64,000 bases of DNA from Oxyruncus cristatus (Eukaryota > Chordata > Aves > Passeriformes > Cotingidae). The stretch is from assembly GCA_013399855.1 (NCBI GenBank), contig VXAY01006938.1, forward strand, positions 124,001 through 188,000, in the 5' to 3' direction. The notes beneath the pieces are model-generated. The model did not search any database, was not told the DNA's origin, and saw nothing but the letters and a program-made list of their open reading frames with translations. This document shows, in pieces, positions 27,501 to 42,200 of the stretch (its first letter is position 1; every line of letters begins with the position of its first letter). The position numbers and the translations under genes are program-made.

Positions 27501-30500
27501 TTTGGGAGGAAGACTGCTTCCCTCACTTTTTTGAACTCCTCCTTTAAATGTTGAATTTATCCAGTGTAGAACAGCCACCAAATAAAGAAAAGCAGAAGGA
27601 GCAATTTGGCAAGGAGGTGACAGTTCAGTTTTGAAAATAAAAAGGATATGTTTCTGTGATAAATGACATCACTTTCTTGCATAACCATTTAAAGACCATC
27701 AATGTGAAAACAACAAAACAGCAAAGCTGCATTCAAGCTCATAGAGCTCAAGACACCAGTTTTGTCAGATCTGTATCAGCCTTTTCTTCATCCAGACGTA
27801 CATAAATTTGTTCAGATTCGAAAGAACGGAACACCAGCTAGCATGTTTCTATAGTAAGAACAATTTAAACAAACAAAAAAAAAAATCATTATTTCCCTTT
27901 TTCATACACACAGAAAAACATTAGTTGCTGGAGAAAATGACACTCTGAAGTATTATTTAAGTGAAAATTACAGGGCAGTTGACAGAATTCCCAACCACAT
28001 ACATCTGTGTATGACTAAGGATATAAAACAAGATCTCATGTGACCTTTCAATCTTAGACATAATGATTAGCCTATAATATTGCGAGTCTGCTCCCAGCTC
28101 TCCTGAAGTCTTATTAAAACACCCTTTTCAAGACACATTTCTCTGCCCCAACAGGCAAATTCCTTTACTGCCAAGAAAAGCAAGCAAGAGAGAACCATAT
28201 GAAATACTGCACGTGTTGTACGACGTGCTAGGAAAGCCAAGCGATCAGCTTGCAGGCATGCTGTCACCAGGTGTAACGAGCAGCACAAAATACAGTCGGA
28301 AAAGGGGCACATAACAAGCTGATAAAAGCTGCAAGTGCAGAGGTAGCCAGTGTCACCACCCAGACCAAGCGGCAGCAAGTAGCTGTAGCAAGTCACTGTA
28401 GGATAAGCCTGAGCGGGCTACTGGGATAGCAGGCACATGGCAGCCTCACTTCTTTCACTGTTGGTCCAATCCAGCAGTACATGATGCTCTTTTTCTTACC
28501 CCATCAGCCTTTGTACAAAGCATGGCATTTGAATTCATTTTGCTCCTTTCTTAATATTTTAAAATCCACTGAAATGGAGGAATCAACTTATTTCATATAT
28601 CAAGAAACTACAGCAGGATGCTATCCTTTGTGTTTTAAACTGGTTTGTTTGGTTGTGGGGGCTTTTTCTCCCCCCTCCATTAATTTTTTTTTTTAGTAAT
28701 CCCTCACTTTTCTCACTTTTTTCATAGCTCCTAGACCACTCAAAATTCCTTTTTTCTCCCCCATTCTGTTACTTGAGCTCTGACTGCACTTTCAGCAGTA
28801 ATTTGTGGCTTAACAGCTTACTCCAACCCATTTTCCACTATTAATAGTGTCTGAATTACTTTCTTGCAATAAGAGGTAGGTGAAAATCCCAAAACTGATA
28901 GAGAAATAGCAAGCCTCTGGTTATGCAGAGAGCTATTTATCAAAAAACTATCCCCATTTGTTCCTGTTTTCTCCCCCCCTGCCACTTTCCTTTCCTTCCG
29001 CCCTAGTACTTCTCACCCCCTTTCACCTACACCCAAATGGAAAAAAACCAATCACCCAACCTTGCAAAAAAATCATACTCTAGCCAGAGACACATTTTAG
29101 TTGGCAGTACCTTGATCCAGACTTCTCTAGATGTTATACTGGTCATGATTAAATATTCTAGTGGAATGTAAAATAACTGTCTTAGCTTTCAAACGCTGTT
29201 TCCTTTTCTTAGAAAAATGGTTGAAAAAAGTACTGCCTTTAGAAATCTTTAACCTTACTTTTGCGGATCCAAACCTCATTTAAGCAAAAACTGGACAGAG
29301 ACAACCAGTAGCATCCAGAATAAGCTAAGAAAAAAACGTATCTCCTCCTCACTTGCAGTTAGCTACTAGCTGAAGTACATTCCAGAGCACCCAGAATGAT
29401 AATTTTTAAAACCGTTCCAAAGACTACACTATCTGTAGTTCAGATTTTTAGAGTAATCGGAAAAAGGGTTTGAAAATGATCATTCCAATTCCTTTTGAGG
29501 TTTTCCAATTAGAAAAAAAAATTACTTACAAAAGTTTTATAAAAACCCTTTGGCACCGAGTAGGGATATATTTAATATTTGGAGTGTGGCAGCTAGATTC
29601 AACCATTATGTCCTCATTTCAAAACCAGTTGCAATTATTTTCAAGTAATCAAAATAAGTAAACAAATGTAACAAATCCCACAAAAAAAGATAGTCAAAAA
29701 ATGCTTTCTTTAACAAACCAGTGCTGTAGCCTGGTTTGCTTTAGGGTTGAAAAGCAGCATATGCCTGCTCAGTGATATTCATTTAAAAGACGCTTATCGG
29801 CTTCAGACCCCACATAGAAGCAGGGAAGGGTAGAAATGGGGAAAGGAAGGAGAATTACATTAGAACAGGATAGCAGAGTCCCAGCACTATGAGCCTATAA
29901 TGCCTCATGCACTTTTCAGACAACCCTAAAGTAATGTAGAAGATTTAGTTTACCCTTATTCAAGCTGGTTTAGAAAAATTTTTATAATTCCTTAAAAAAA
30001 TTGATATTGCCAACAATTGTATTTACACCTCCTCCCTTAATCTAAGGGCTATCTATCTTTATTTAGTCTTTCTACAGCAATCTGAACTAGTAAACATGAA
30101 AGTATAAAACAAAGACTACTAAATAATTTTGAATGACAATTCTATGGTTTTGAAATCCAACTTCTACTGATAAACAGCTGCAGAACTCACTCTCTCGCAT
30201 CTGAATGAAAATTATATATCAGCATCTTCATGAAGATGATATATCAAACCCAACTTGCATTACGTATGAAAATAACATCATTCATTCTATGTTCTCTGAT
30301 TTCTTCCTAGAACTGTTAGAAACCATGATATCAAAAAATTCTGATCTGATCTCAGGAATGAAAACCTTAAATGGAAAGTTATTCAAGTTATTCGATTAAT
30401 TTAGCACACACAAATCCTTAAACAACTTCGAACTACTTTTGGAAACGGAGCTTGATCAAATCAACACAAATACGTCATTATATTCAAACTACTAGAAAAC

Positions 30501-31590
30501 TTAATGAAAGAAAACATAAACACACTAAGACTAAAGATAATATTTAAAAACACAGATTCTGTGTCTACTGTGGGGTCATCTCCCAAAATGCTACAACCCA
30601 TGCTAATCAAATCCTTTGCATTACTGCAGTTGCAGTCAGATAAATGGACTTGCTAAGATAACCCCTTCATGAAGACTTCTGTCATGAGACTGTCAAACTG
30701 TAAAACATAACAATTTCCAGTACTCAGGTTTAATCATGCTAGACAAAAATACTGGAGACACTCCAACTGTTTTATGGCTTAGGGCATCAAGAATCCTGAG
30801 ATCGCTTCCCAAGTGCCGTCAGATGCTACATCTCCCAGATTTAGAATCCTGGCTTCCTTGACAATCTCCTAATGACCACAGGAAATTCCACTATAGCAAC
30901 TCCATGTCCTCATCAGCAAAAGAAAAAATGCAGCAGCACATCCAAGCTGCACTCCTTCAAATATCCCTGCATCAATAATGATTTCAAATGAAACATCAGC
31001 TTTCAGTGATTTAAGCACAGAGCACCATAATCGTCATTTCTAAACGTTCCTGGCTGTTTTAGCCCACAGGACTGTTGCCCAATGGACATCAATGCCCACT
31101 GCTCATGGATGACAACAAGAATTAACTGCACGAAGATGACAAATGGTTAAAAAAACTTAATATGAGGGTAAAAGAAAATCTTGATATAACCTACAGATCT
31201 TTCCTTTGAAGAATTTATTTTTAAAATAAATTCTATTAAATTACACATTTCAGAAATGTAACATTTCTTTTTTGTATTTGAAAAAAGATCTCTTTGTTTG
31301 GAGCAAGATTATTTAATCATAGCCTCAAACTTGCAATAAAAATACTAATTACCAAGTATCACATCAAAATGGTAAATTGAAATTGCTGCTTCATTCACAA
31401 ATGTGTTTTCTTGTTCTCACAATACCAGTGACTATTTACAAGTTTCAGTGTTTAATAGAGATTATTTACTTGAGCAAAAAAAATATCAAAAATTTTGATG
31501 GCAGTGTAGCAACTTTACACTCATGAACATCTACATCAAACTCCTCAGATCAGAAGGCAGAAACTACAGGAACAAAACCAGATTTTTGAG

Positions 31591-31726
31591 ATATATATAC
31601 ATAATGTATGTATTTTAGATAGACAGACACTTATCTATATATATCTATAGATAGACTTTATATACATATGTAAGTGTGAATATATATATGTATTTATATA
31701 TATAAATACACACACATATAAAAAAT
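31591..31726 (+). repeat. TA-rich microsatellite with TATC/TAGA units
   Basis: About 136 bp of alternating TA, TATC and TAGA units plus a short CA run (cacacaca near 31709). It contains self-complementary stretches around atctatagat. Read on the gene strand it begins about 20 nt after the donor of the 31748-31861 exon. Confidence 0.9.
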
Positions 31727-31747
31727 AAGTCAGCTCAGAAGGCTTAC

Positions 31748-31861
31748 CTGAGTCTGCTTCATTGCCCGCTCCATTCTGCGAGTACTTCCTTTCTCAAGTT
31801 TGGTCCGAAGGAGCAAGGCTGATGTCTGAATGGCCCAGAACTTCGGCTGAGACAGCAAGCA
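31748..31861 (-). CDS. TTC27: TTC27 coding exon (38 codons)
   Basis: A 114 bp exon, phase 0/0, reads [18 protein letters not shown], then [14 protein letters not shown] and AMKQTQ, matching human TTC27 ([31 protein letters not shown] region). Acceptor ctttttctctgcag|TGC has a strong pyrimidine tract, and donor CAG|gtaagc is near consensus. The basic stretch [11 protein letters not shown] is conserved against the human sequence I recall. A TA-rich simple repeat begins only about 20 nt into the downstream intron. The exon sits between introns of 21 kb and 24.5 kb, so it is an isolated internal exon. Confidence 0.96.
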
Positions 31862-32189
31862 CTGCAGAGAAAAAGAACATTTTGTCATTATTTACCATTA
31901 AAAGACACTAAAGACAGTAAAGTTTTTAACAGTTCTCAAGCGTGAATGCTGTTTCCTATTCCAAAATGTGGTTGCAGTATGTATTGGATGAACTGAAGGC
32001 TGTACAGATTACCTTAATCTACTTTCAAGAAAAGAAGTGGCCTTCAAAACCAATTTTTCCTTCTCAGCTACTGCAGCACTGTGTTACGTACACGTGGTGC
32101 ATACACCAAACTGCACAAATTAAAACAGCCACTCAGAATCAAAGAAAAATAAAGAATTTGATACTGAGCTGACCGGCCCAAGCTCCTCC

Positions 32190-32300
32190 ACACCTGTATA
32201 CTGGATAGTTTTGGACAGCAGCAGGACACCCTACTTCTCCAGACTGAACAAATCTAGTTCTCTCTTGGGCCCTCCTTCTACGCAAGGTGCCCTGAAGTCT
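32190..32300 (-). mobile_element. probable old CR1 LINE fragment
   Basis: The wording cttctccagactgaacaaat followed by ctagttctctc and, after a divergent stretch, aggtgccctg follows the reverse complement of the CR1 3' region (typically cttctccagactgaacaacc, then cagctctctc). Similarity is patchy and both borders are approximate. It could be a different CR1 subfamily or a partly chance match. Confidence 0.5.
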
Positions 32301-33282
32301 GCATTAACAGCACTTTCACATGAAAAACATTGAAATTGCTAAGAAACTGAAGAATTAATCTAGTGTTTGCCGTGACTTGAGAATAACAGGAAAAAAATTT
32401 TCATTTTAGTAGATGTATAGGGAATATGGAATAATCTCGGTAAAAAGCTTTCCTAAAAACATTTTAATTTCTCACTTGGAACACCCGGCACTGATGCCAG
32501 GATCTTAGTGCCAGTGTCCAACCACTGATTTTTAGGAAACTCCAATAGGAGACATGTAGCCAATACAGTTTTGATATCCCTTAATAATTTGCAGACTGTC
32601 TGGACTCTTTCCAGTATAGTTTTAGACACAGTATACCATTTTTCTGTTAGATATTCACTCTGAAAATGGAGACAGCAGGAAAACTTCCTTGCTAATTTTA
32701 TTGACACTGCAAATACGATCCATCTTCTCTGAGAAAATATATTTGTCTATAGACATTTGCAGACTGGAGAAAAAGCCCCAGTGGTTTTATTCTTTCCTCT
32801 CAAAGATCTCCCAAAGCATTAAAAAGTATGCTTTCCTCATGGTTTGTGTTAAATGCCTGACAAATTTCTGTCATATTGTAATCTGTTTTTCTTTTCCCTA
32901 GTGTTTTCAAAGGAAAGGAAGCAGAAAGAAATAATCTAAACCAAATTCCCTCCCAACAAAACTACAATAGGAAGAGAGACAACAGCAAATGAAAACATAA
33001 TTGAAGGCAGTATGAATGCACTTACAGCCAAACGCTTCAACATCACCTGATCCTCCCCTTTGTGACCAAGAATCTATGCACTGACTCTTTCTTGACTTCT
33101 ACTCAGTACTGGATTAAAAAGCACCCAAAGGCATCTATACTGTCCTCTACATTCTGAGGACCTGGAAGTATTAAGGGAGCACAATCGCTATGTTCTATAT
33201 TCTGTAGATTTTCAAGTGCCCTTTTACAAATTATGATCAGTAAATCTATTAACTGGTACAAATCCTAGTTCTCAGAGCTCAA

Positions 33283-33297
33283 CTCTCTCTCTCTCTC
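33283..33297 (+). repeat. CT dinucleotide run
   Basis: Seven CT units plus one C; short polypyrimidine simple repeat in an intron. Confidence 0.9.
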
Positions 33298-36200
33298 CTG
33301 TTTATCCAAGTTCAGTCTACTACCAAGTTTTGCTTGGTCTTAAGACAAACACAAGGAAGGCATTCCTACCAGAGGACACTGGTTTCTGAATTTATATTTT
33401 TGCCACCATTCCACATGGCTGCTAAACAAAACACCTTAAGGAATTGCTAGGACAAACACTTGAACAATGCCTACTTTAGCTTAAAAGCTTCTTTTGTGAG
33501 AAAGGTTACCCTCTTCCCCATTTTTTCCATTATTTTATGTCATTTTATTTTTCACTTAGAGGGAATTCTTTCTCTCCCACACAGTAGTAGCTACTAGTAT
33601 TTATTTTGCAAATGAACACATCTCTCAAGAAGAACAATGACAACTAAAGGGCTTGACTAATAATGCTCCTAAAGATATTTTCAATCCAGTTATGGCCCTT
33701 GTCCAGCAGCACAGTACTTGTCCTCTTACTCTGGTTCACCTCAGCAGCTGGCACAAGGAGGGCATAGTACAAAAGTTCTGTATCCACACCATCCAGCTCT
33801 GCAAGAGAGCAGGCAGCTCAGGACAATCTCTCCTCTGTCTCCATGTACACCTCCTACACCACTGTCCAAGCAGTGATTTAAGCAATTATGCTGCTGAGGT
33901 GTGTATAAAGTCATATGAGGAGGGCGGAAAAGTGAAGAGAAATAGGGTGGAAGAGAAGTAGAAATTTCACTCCTCTGCAGGAGCAATGACAAGTCTTATT
34001 TTGAATAACAATCCTGCTTTTTAAAGGTATTCATGAAACAAAATGAAAAGTATACCTGCTGTACAGTTACAGAAGAAAAACTTAAATTCTCCAACAGTTT
34101 CATTGATACAAAAAGGTCCTGCAACTGCATAGGACAATGAGAAGCAGACCTAGTTTTCATTTAAGAAGAACTTGTAATTTTATATTTGTACTGAGCGCAG
34201 TTCCTGTGCCAGAACTCAAAATGCTCACCTTTTCATTGCCTAATTATAATGTTTAAAGCACCACAGATATAAAATAATACGTGCATAAAGGGCACAACAG
34301 TTTACACTTAAGGGCTGTAAAGAATACTTTCAGAACATGTATCCATAACTATTAAGCAAGCTTTAATCTTCTACCCAAAATGTCGACTTGTTCCAGATAG
34401 TAAATACTCTCTTGTAAGTCCCAAAGCTTTGTATTTTCACCTGAAGCTAAATCTAGACTTTATTAATAGCACCATAGGTTAAAATAAAACATCTGGAAAA
34501 AAGACAGACTTAATCAAGATCATGTGAGTTTTGTCAACATATTCGAAAATTCATTACACTGCACCAAAGACAGCTAAGAACATTAGCAAAATAATTCTAA
34601 AACAAAACCACAATTGAGAATCTTCGTAAGTCATCTTTGTTCTTACTTTAGAGAAAGAACAATAAAATAAAGACACAGGGAAATTGGAAGGGTGAGAAGA
34701 AATGAAAGGAAATAAGATTACACAACATTTTCTGCACAGAATAGAGTATTTTCACATGGGAAAACTAATTTCTCTCCACATTTTTTTTCCTACAAACAAG
34801 AATCTTTTATATCATCCTCTCCCAACATATCAAAGTAGAAAAAAAGATTACCAAGTTATTACACAAACCAGAATATTTAATTCAATATATCATCCTCATA
34901 TGACAATCAAATGAAAAAAAGATGATGCTGCAAGTCTTAATAATAAAGCACTTAATTATTGCACAACACCTTTATAATATCCTCATTATTATATCTCTAC
35001 AGAATTCAGAATAAGCTAGCAAGAACCCTCACGAAAATCTGTGCCATTGGGATTTCATATGTATACACACAGATACTTATCAAATTACAATGTTTGGTTT
35101 TAAGGAAACTACACATAGAAAAAGCAGCCTGCACCTTAAAAAAAAAAAATCAAGAGGGTAATATATTCAAAAAACAGAAAAGTTCACCAAAGAACCCTGG
35201 GAAATTTGGGACACGCAGAAAAGGGTTCCAACCAAGAACACAAACCAAAACAAAGTCTTCTGAAGGGCAGATGAATAAAACTATATCAGTCAGTCATGAA
35301 TTGTAAAACATGTAGGTTAGTCCATGTGACTCTCTTGCATTACTCCATCTGCTATTTAAAAACGTTGGTGTTCTTACAGGAATTCTTTCCGACATCAAAG
35401 ACAGGAAGGGCTTACATGGGCTTATTAGACATGCGAGAAAAGCTGGAACAGGTAAAGATGATCCTTGTTGACTGCAGCTCTAAATAATTCAAATATTTTC
35501 TAACTTTTCCTTATTACAAGTCTATGCATTAATCCTATTCTACTATTCTGATAGATTGCTCACTGATAAACTGTCAGTAGCCTTGCCAAGAACTATGACT
35601 GTTATGATGGAGCTACCATTTGGAAGTGGACTTGCAAACTGAGCAACTTTAATCGCAACCAGTTGTGGTATTCCCAAGAGTTTGCACATCAGTCCATCAG
35701 TGAACCAAAACTATTCTGCTTATTGGCCAAATTGCCAGGATGTGGTGAAATGACTTAATTGAAGGCACAGGCATGAGGCACCCTGAGGATTGCTCCGTTC
35801 CTTTGTCATCCCCTCCAAAGACGTGACCTTTAGTTTAGATTAGGCTCACGTTATTTGCTAACATATTTTAAGTTACAAATAAACAAACTGAAAACACTGA
35901 GAGGGATTTGGAAAAAAAAAAAAAAATCCCTTTTTAGTGTCTTTTCATTACCCATTTCAGTTAACATACTTCAGCAGCTTTGTTGTTTGCTTTTCCAAAA
36001 AGCCACACGTAATTAAGATTTTCAAATTACTCATGTGGATTAATTCATGTCTATTTATCATTAGTCTTGCTCCTTTAACCACATACATTTTTATATGATG
36101 ATTTTCAGTAATTCATTCAGATAATTAACATGAAAACCTTATTTCTTCAATGTAACCACAGGCAAAACGGCAACCTCAAAACTCATTCTATGTTTCTCTG

Positions 36201-39200
36201 TAAAATGAGAAAATACTATGGTTTCTTTTCAACATTCTATATTGTGCACAGTAGTCAGGTGAGTACATTAAAAAAAACCCACCTAGGTGGAAGCACATGA
36301 TTGAGGTATGAACAGGGAAAATTCTTGCTTCTTGCACTCACTTCGGAGACACATCTGTTAATCCCAGTGACTCTACTACCGAAAGCTAATTTATAGGTGT
36401 TTAATTTGTTTTTAAGTATACAGCAAAGGATCCTTTGACATAAAAACTTCTATGGAATTCAATTCTCAGAATAAGAGGAGAAAATCAGTATGAGATTAGG
36501 GAGGATGTGATTTTTTTTTTCCCATGTATTATTCTCATCCAAAGAATCTGACACTTACATTTCGGTATAAATAAAGCAAGTTTTTCTTTTAAAAAGTCAT
36601 GCTCAAATGGCCCTTACTTAATTTGAAGTTTTTTGGAAGTTTCTCCTAGCTCGAAACTAGTAACCAAAAAAGTAAAATGAAATAAAATTAAAAATAATCA
36701 ACTTATGGAAAAACCTGAAATATGCTACATTATTGTGGAAAAGTTTCCTTACATTAAATCTATGTATTTTCAACAGAATGGTATTTCATAAAAGATACTT
36801 CTTGCAGTTCTGGAAACAAGTATGTACAGAAAACTTTGCCCTGCAAAGTAGTCAGATGAACTTTATTAAAATATTTTTAATTGCCTAAGAAAGATTAAGG
36901 CAAGCCAAGGTCCAGAGGGAAGCAAAAATAATACAAGTTTTGAGACAAGACCTAGAAGACCTTACAATAGTAACTCCTCCACTAATTGAGCTAAAGTACA
37001 GATTATTTCCAGTAGTACTGGTAGCTTCTGGTTGAAATGGGATTTGTAACTTTAAATAGTAATTCTGTTAGAACTCTGTAAGGTAAAATAAAGTACATTT
37101 GTGACTAAGTGGTTTCCCATACCAGTGCATTTTTTCATGTTGTACTGAAAAGCATAAATATCAAGAGGGTAGGAAAAACACTAAATTTCTAGTTACAATT
37201 AAGCAGTAGGACCAAGGCTTGGCAACAAAGCAAGCCAGTCAATATGATCACTTTTGGCTTTTCTGCTTAGTGTAGGAACATGTAAAAATTTCCTGTTTGC
37301 TGGAACAGAGCCAGCATCTTAGTCCAAATCCAGTACACATACGTATTCTGATGTACTTGCCCACCCCAAAGATTTAAAAATAATTAGGAATCAAAAGAAG
37401 ATTTGATCAGACATCATCATTAGCAAACACATGATGCTGAGGTTTCAGAGTTTAAATTCCTCCTAGTACTGTTTTTATTCCTATAACAACACTCAACAGT
37501 TTACCAGTCCTTCAGTGACCAGAAATTAAGAGGAAACTATAATAACTGGGTACACACACAAATCCTCAAAATAAATACACAACTAAAATACATTACTGTT
37601 TTCTAAGTAGGCATATTTAACTGAACAAGAAGTAGTATTTGACGTTTAAGCTGATTTAGATATATCTGTCGAAGGATTCTTTTTAAGCACAGAATGCTGT
37701 TTTTCTGGTGACTCTAAACATTTTAAAGCAAAAAAATTGCTTAGCAACCAGCTAAATGAATTGCTATCCTTTTATCTATAATTAAATTACAAGTTTCTAT
37801 TTTGCAATTATCACAGTACACATGCTCTATATATTCAGAGATAAAATTCCCAATAAATCTAAAAATGCACTTAGAATTACAGAATGCTGTAAAACAATTA
37901 GAATAAAAAGCTTTTTGTCTTTGATACACCCCATAGTGCTCAGTTCAATGTTACCCCCAAGATTTTTCCTCTTTTTATTTTCTCTCATGGTATTATACAG
38001 AAACCCTCTCTATTTTTTATATGAAATGATATATAATGACTGTACGTTAATCTCTATAGGTATTATTATTTAATTGCATTAAAACTGAATACTTAAACTA
38101 AAATGTGTATTTGTAAACTCCCATCTAATTCATCCCAGACAAGGATTAACACTATGATTTTGGAAAGGTTTTTTTTCATTCTAACAGGGGAGCTCCTCCA
38201 GCCTCTTCAGAAACCATCATTTTATTGACATTGAATAATCTGAAGTTCAGACGGAAACAACTCCCACACTTAAATATATTTATATAACACTCGTATTTTC
38301 TGAGATTATCACCTAACTGCATGACAACTTCAGCTTCAAAATTCAAACATATCCTGGCAAAAAAAAAAGATTTCCTATTTGACACTAAATTGAAAAGATG
38401 GCAACAGAACACAACATATCAAATTGAAGCCTACTTACTTTACTGCTTCTCCAGGAGAAGTTATACTAATGGAATCCGCAGTTCAATCCCCAATTTATAT
38501 AAAACATCATGAGTACATGATAGTTCTCAACAAACAAGAAATTATTGGTTAACTTGGGAACAAACAATAGGAAGCTGAAGAAACTTATTTCAAACTATCC
38601 TCTTATTTCAGCTTCTGTCATCTATAATCACCGGCACTTCAGACAACATTCCCAAATAATAATTTTGGAATTTACACCACTAATCAGTGTGGCAATTCAA
38701 GCACCTATACATTTCTCACTTTTCTAAGTATTATTGACAAGAAATTGCATGTGTCAATAGTTGGAAATTGTCAAACTAATCTTAAAAAAAAAAGTTGGGG
38801 CATCTGTAAATTTGTTTTACAGCAAACCTTTAGATAAATAAATGGTTAATTTCTAGAAACATTAGGACTGCTTTAAGCATAAGCAATTAGATGATGTAAG
38901 GCTGTACATTCTCCAGTCACGAACATCTTCATATTTTCTAAGGCTTGACAAGAAAAAAATTACATTAGGATTTCACTCTAGATGATTCTTGTTTCAACTT
39001 GACAAATTCTAATCCTATTTGGCATAATTATGTCTTTGGAGAGCAACACAAAGAAGATAAGGTTCACAAACATGGAAAATAATATTTTCACACCTTGAGA
39101 ATGCAAGGTTTCCATAAATACTGTGACAGTGGATATATTTAGTGGTTAGAAGAAATGCAAAGAAAAAAAGTCTAATTTATGCAGTAATTCTAGTTCCTAG

Positions 39201-42200
39201 CATGGATTGGCCAACAGACTTAGCAGATAGCTTTTTTTTTTCATTAAAAACACAATGTCTAAACAGAGGCAATACTTGCATCAGTGTGTATTGTCCACTA
39301 CATCTTTCCTCCTCAAGGTCAAAATGTCAAATAGATATCAAACAAATATCAAAAGCCCTGCTGATATGTTCTAACAATTATCAAAAGCTGTGCTGTATAT
39401 GGCTTGACACTTCTGTTTAGTTTCACACTTTCACTAAACCCTGAAATCTGTCCTACGTTTCTAATCACTCTAACAGTGCTTTGGACTGGAAAAAAACAAA
39501 ATATTATCAACTAATCCTGAAAATTAGAAGTGCACATACACCAACGCAAAAGCAACTGTCTTCAAAATTTCTGCTTTTTTTCTCTGTGAAACAAGACAGT
39601 AATTTTAGCTAGCAACCAATGGCATCTTCTTCCATGTGGCTTTGACAACTATAATCAAAAAACAAACAATATACAAATTCTTTGTAGTTATAAATTTCTA
39701 ATTGATCAAACACTCTTAGGGCAAAACTACCAAGACAAGGATAATTTACATTTTTTCTTTGCAAACATGACAACTTCTGTTATCCACTTGAAATGAATTA
39801 TATTTCAGACATTATTCCAAGTCTTGTGTTAGTGTTTCTTTTTCAGCATTGCATGAGCAAAATGTGTTATTACTTGGTTAGGTCTTTTATTTTTCTTGCC
39901 TAGCAGTATCGAATATAAATTCTGCAGGCACCTTTAGACTCTTAAGTCAAGACATTTGCACTATAACAACAAAACAAAAAATTAAGCACTGTTTGAGTCT
40001 GTATCAAGTGCATTAGCAGAATTCTGTATTTTCATTTATTTGGTCTCTCAGTTTTCAGTAAGTTGTTACATCACGAGAGCATGCTACAGAGTGAATCGTG
40101 TGATCACGTGAGTTGTTTTTTTTTTTTAAGGTCTCTAAAAATTTAAATGCTCATGATTTAAATGCGCCCTTCTTTTCAAACCAATTGTGTCTGACTGCCA
40201 GTTAGGTAAACCAGAGAGACAGGCAGGAATTCCCATAACAATAAAGTGACAGGGGAGAAGATTTACTTTCCTGCACTGGCTGAGACATCAGCATGTGTAT
40301 ATATTAATATTCCATATATATTTCAGTAGGTTTAGACCACACATTGAGCATATTTCTTCTAAACTCTAAAGCTATTCACTCAACTGTATGACAGGGGTTT
40401 ATTTTGGTCTATAAAACTAATCCTGGGACTGTTCAACCAAAATAGCTTTTCACCACAACAGGTGTTAGCTGATCATTAGCAGAGCTAGGCTTAAAGCTCT
40501 TAACCACAGTCATTAGAAATACCTCTTGGTGTTAAAAAGTCAAAAGCAAGGCCAAAACACCATCAGTGATCTGCATCAAGGGACTAGTTTAATTGGAATG
40601 GCATTTTTAAAATTCACTTTGTCTAGTCTTGTCTAGTAGTCCCAGCACTGCAGTTGTAACATTACATCATTGTAAATAAAGAGGACCTTTTGTTGATTTT
40701 GACTACTAAAAGAAGACACTATCTGACTTTTTTTTGCATTATTATATACTTCAATGTGTTTGAACGAGATTTTTGTCATATATATAGTTTCAGAATCGTG
40801 GTTAATTGAATGCATTTGAAATAAAATACTAATTCTGAGAGCTTTAAAATAAAACATGTACACACACAGATAATGGACACTTCCTTTTTTCACCATCTAC
40901 AGTTATAAAGCATTGTTATAAGTTTTCTTTTTGTCCACAGACACTTTATAAGGCAAAGTGTATGCAAATTGTTAGAAACAGTTAAACAGTTACTTATTTG
41001 CACTATACTAGACTAATTCAGAAATGAATGCTAGACTCAATAGAGCAGCAATTATATTGCACTTACCTAAAGGCAATTTAACATTTTCAAGTATCTCATT
41101 TTAGTCTGCAAGTGACTGACTCTCTGAAATTTATCACATCTGAAGGTACATTAAATACAATATAGGAGTTATTTAGTAGCAGGCTCCATCAATTCACAAG
41201 TTAGAAGGTAAGACTGGAATAAATTTTCCTCTCAGAAGACTCACAAGTGTATACGTGAAGGTTAACGTCATTTCACTTCAACTTTATTGTCCACAGCTTT
41301 TTTCACCCCACTCAAACAGCATTCTGTAGAAAATGGGTAGGTTTTGATAACATCCACTTATAGGTATCCTCCTGTTCTGTCCTGCTTATGATGCTTCATA
41401 TTTCCCCTCCACGACACTGGAACTCCACGGTTACTGGCTTTAAGCAGTAACTCTTATGCCTTCTCCTACCTAGCAAAGGGGTAATTATTGCTTCTGGGCA
41501 ATTATTTATGCTAGATCAGCTTGGAAACTGCTAGATTCTGTGCCATTTCTGTAGTACCTAGAATTTCAAGGATAAAACAAGAATCAGGCAGGAAAGCTTG
41601 GAAGTTAGTTCTATTATCTGCTCAAAGATACTTACTATCCTCCTCAGAAATAGCGACATTTCACTATCTTTCTTCAGCTATCTTTTCTACCTCCCCTTCA
41701 AAGAAAGCGATCTTTGTTGGAAAAAAAATCAACACAGATTCTTCTCAGCAACAGAGTAACATTGCTCTATATTCACCAACATCCTTTTCCTTTCTTCAGT
41801 CAATACTCAGGATCAGCGTAGTCAGCTCACAATACAGCTAACAGTACTGATGGGGGGAAAGGATGACTTCCCAAAAGAAAATACTCTCAGATTTACATCT
41901 TATTTGTTCCTCTTCTTTTCTTTAGCAAAGGCAACACAGATAGCATCCAGGTAAAATGAGGCTGTCTAACCTCTGGTCTTGGTTCTTCTAAGTAACACAT
42001 CAGTATTAGGAGAACATCCAAATTCTCTTGCCATGACCATCTCATTTGAAACCTTAATTCATCTCTAGGTCAGCTTGCCTCTTCAGGGAATTTTATTTTA
42101 TTTTTGAAGGACAGGGAGCAAAAAAGGTTTACACTTCCTGAAGGATTTTCAGTGGAAAGAAAAGACTCAAAGAAAGCTTTGAATGGATTTAGACATAACA

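Larger units (their letters stand above)
10551..31747 (-). other. TTC27: TTC27 intron (21.2 kb)
   Basis: Long AT-rich intron. Contents I can support are simple sequence: TA plus T run at 18537-18563 and the TA-rich block at 31591-31726. A partial CTCF-like core lies at 17310-17320. I saw no exon-like segment with TTC27 similarity and no LINE or LTR piece that I can identify. Many small open frames on both strands look random. Confidence 0.85.

Noticed and set aside
28067..28396. 109-codon minus-strand frame with a hydrophobic, Cys-rich look
   Set aside because: No recognisable family or promoter. Cys-rich chance peptides are common, and nothing in the flanks supports a gene.
36279..36290. 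12 bp palindrome CCACCTAGGTGG
   Set aside because: Resembles a CTCF half-match, but the core spacing is wrong; short palindromes of this size occur by chance in 64 kb.
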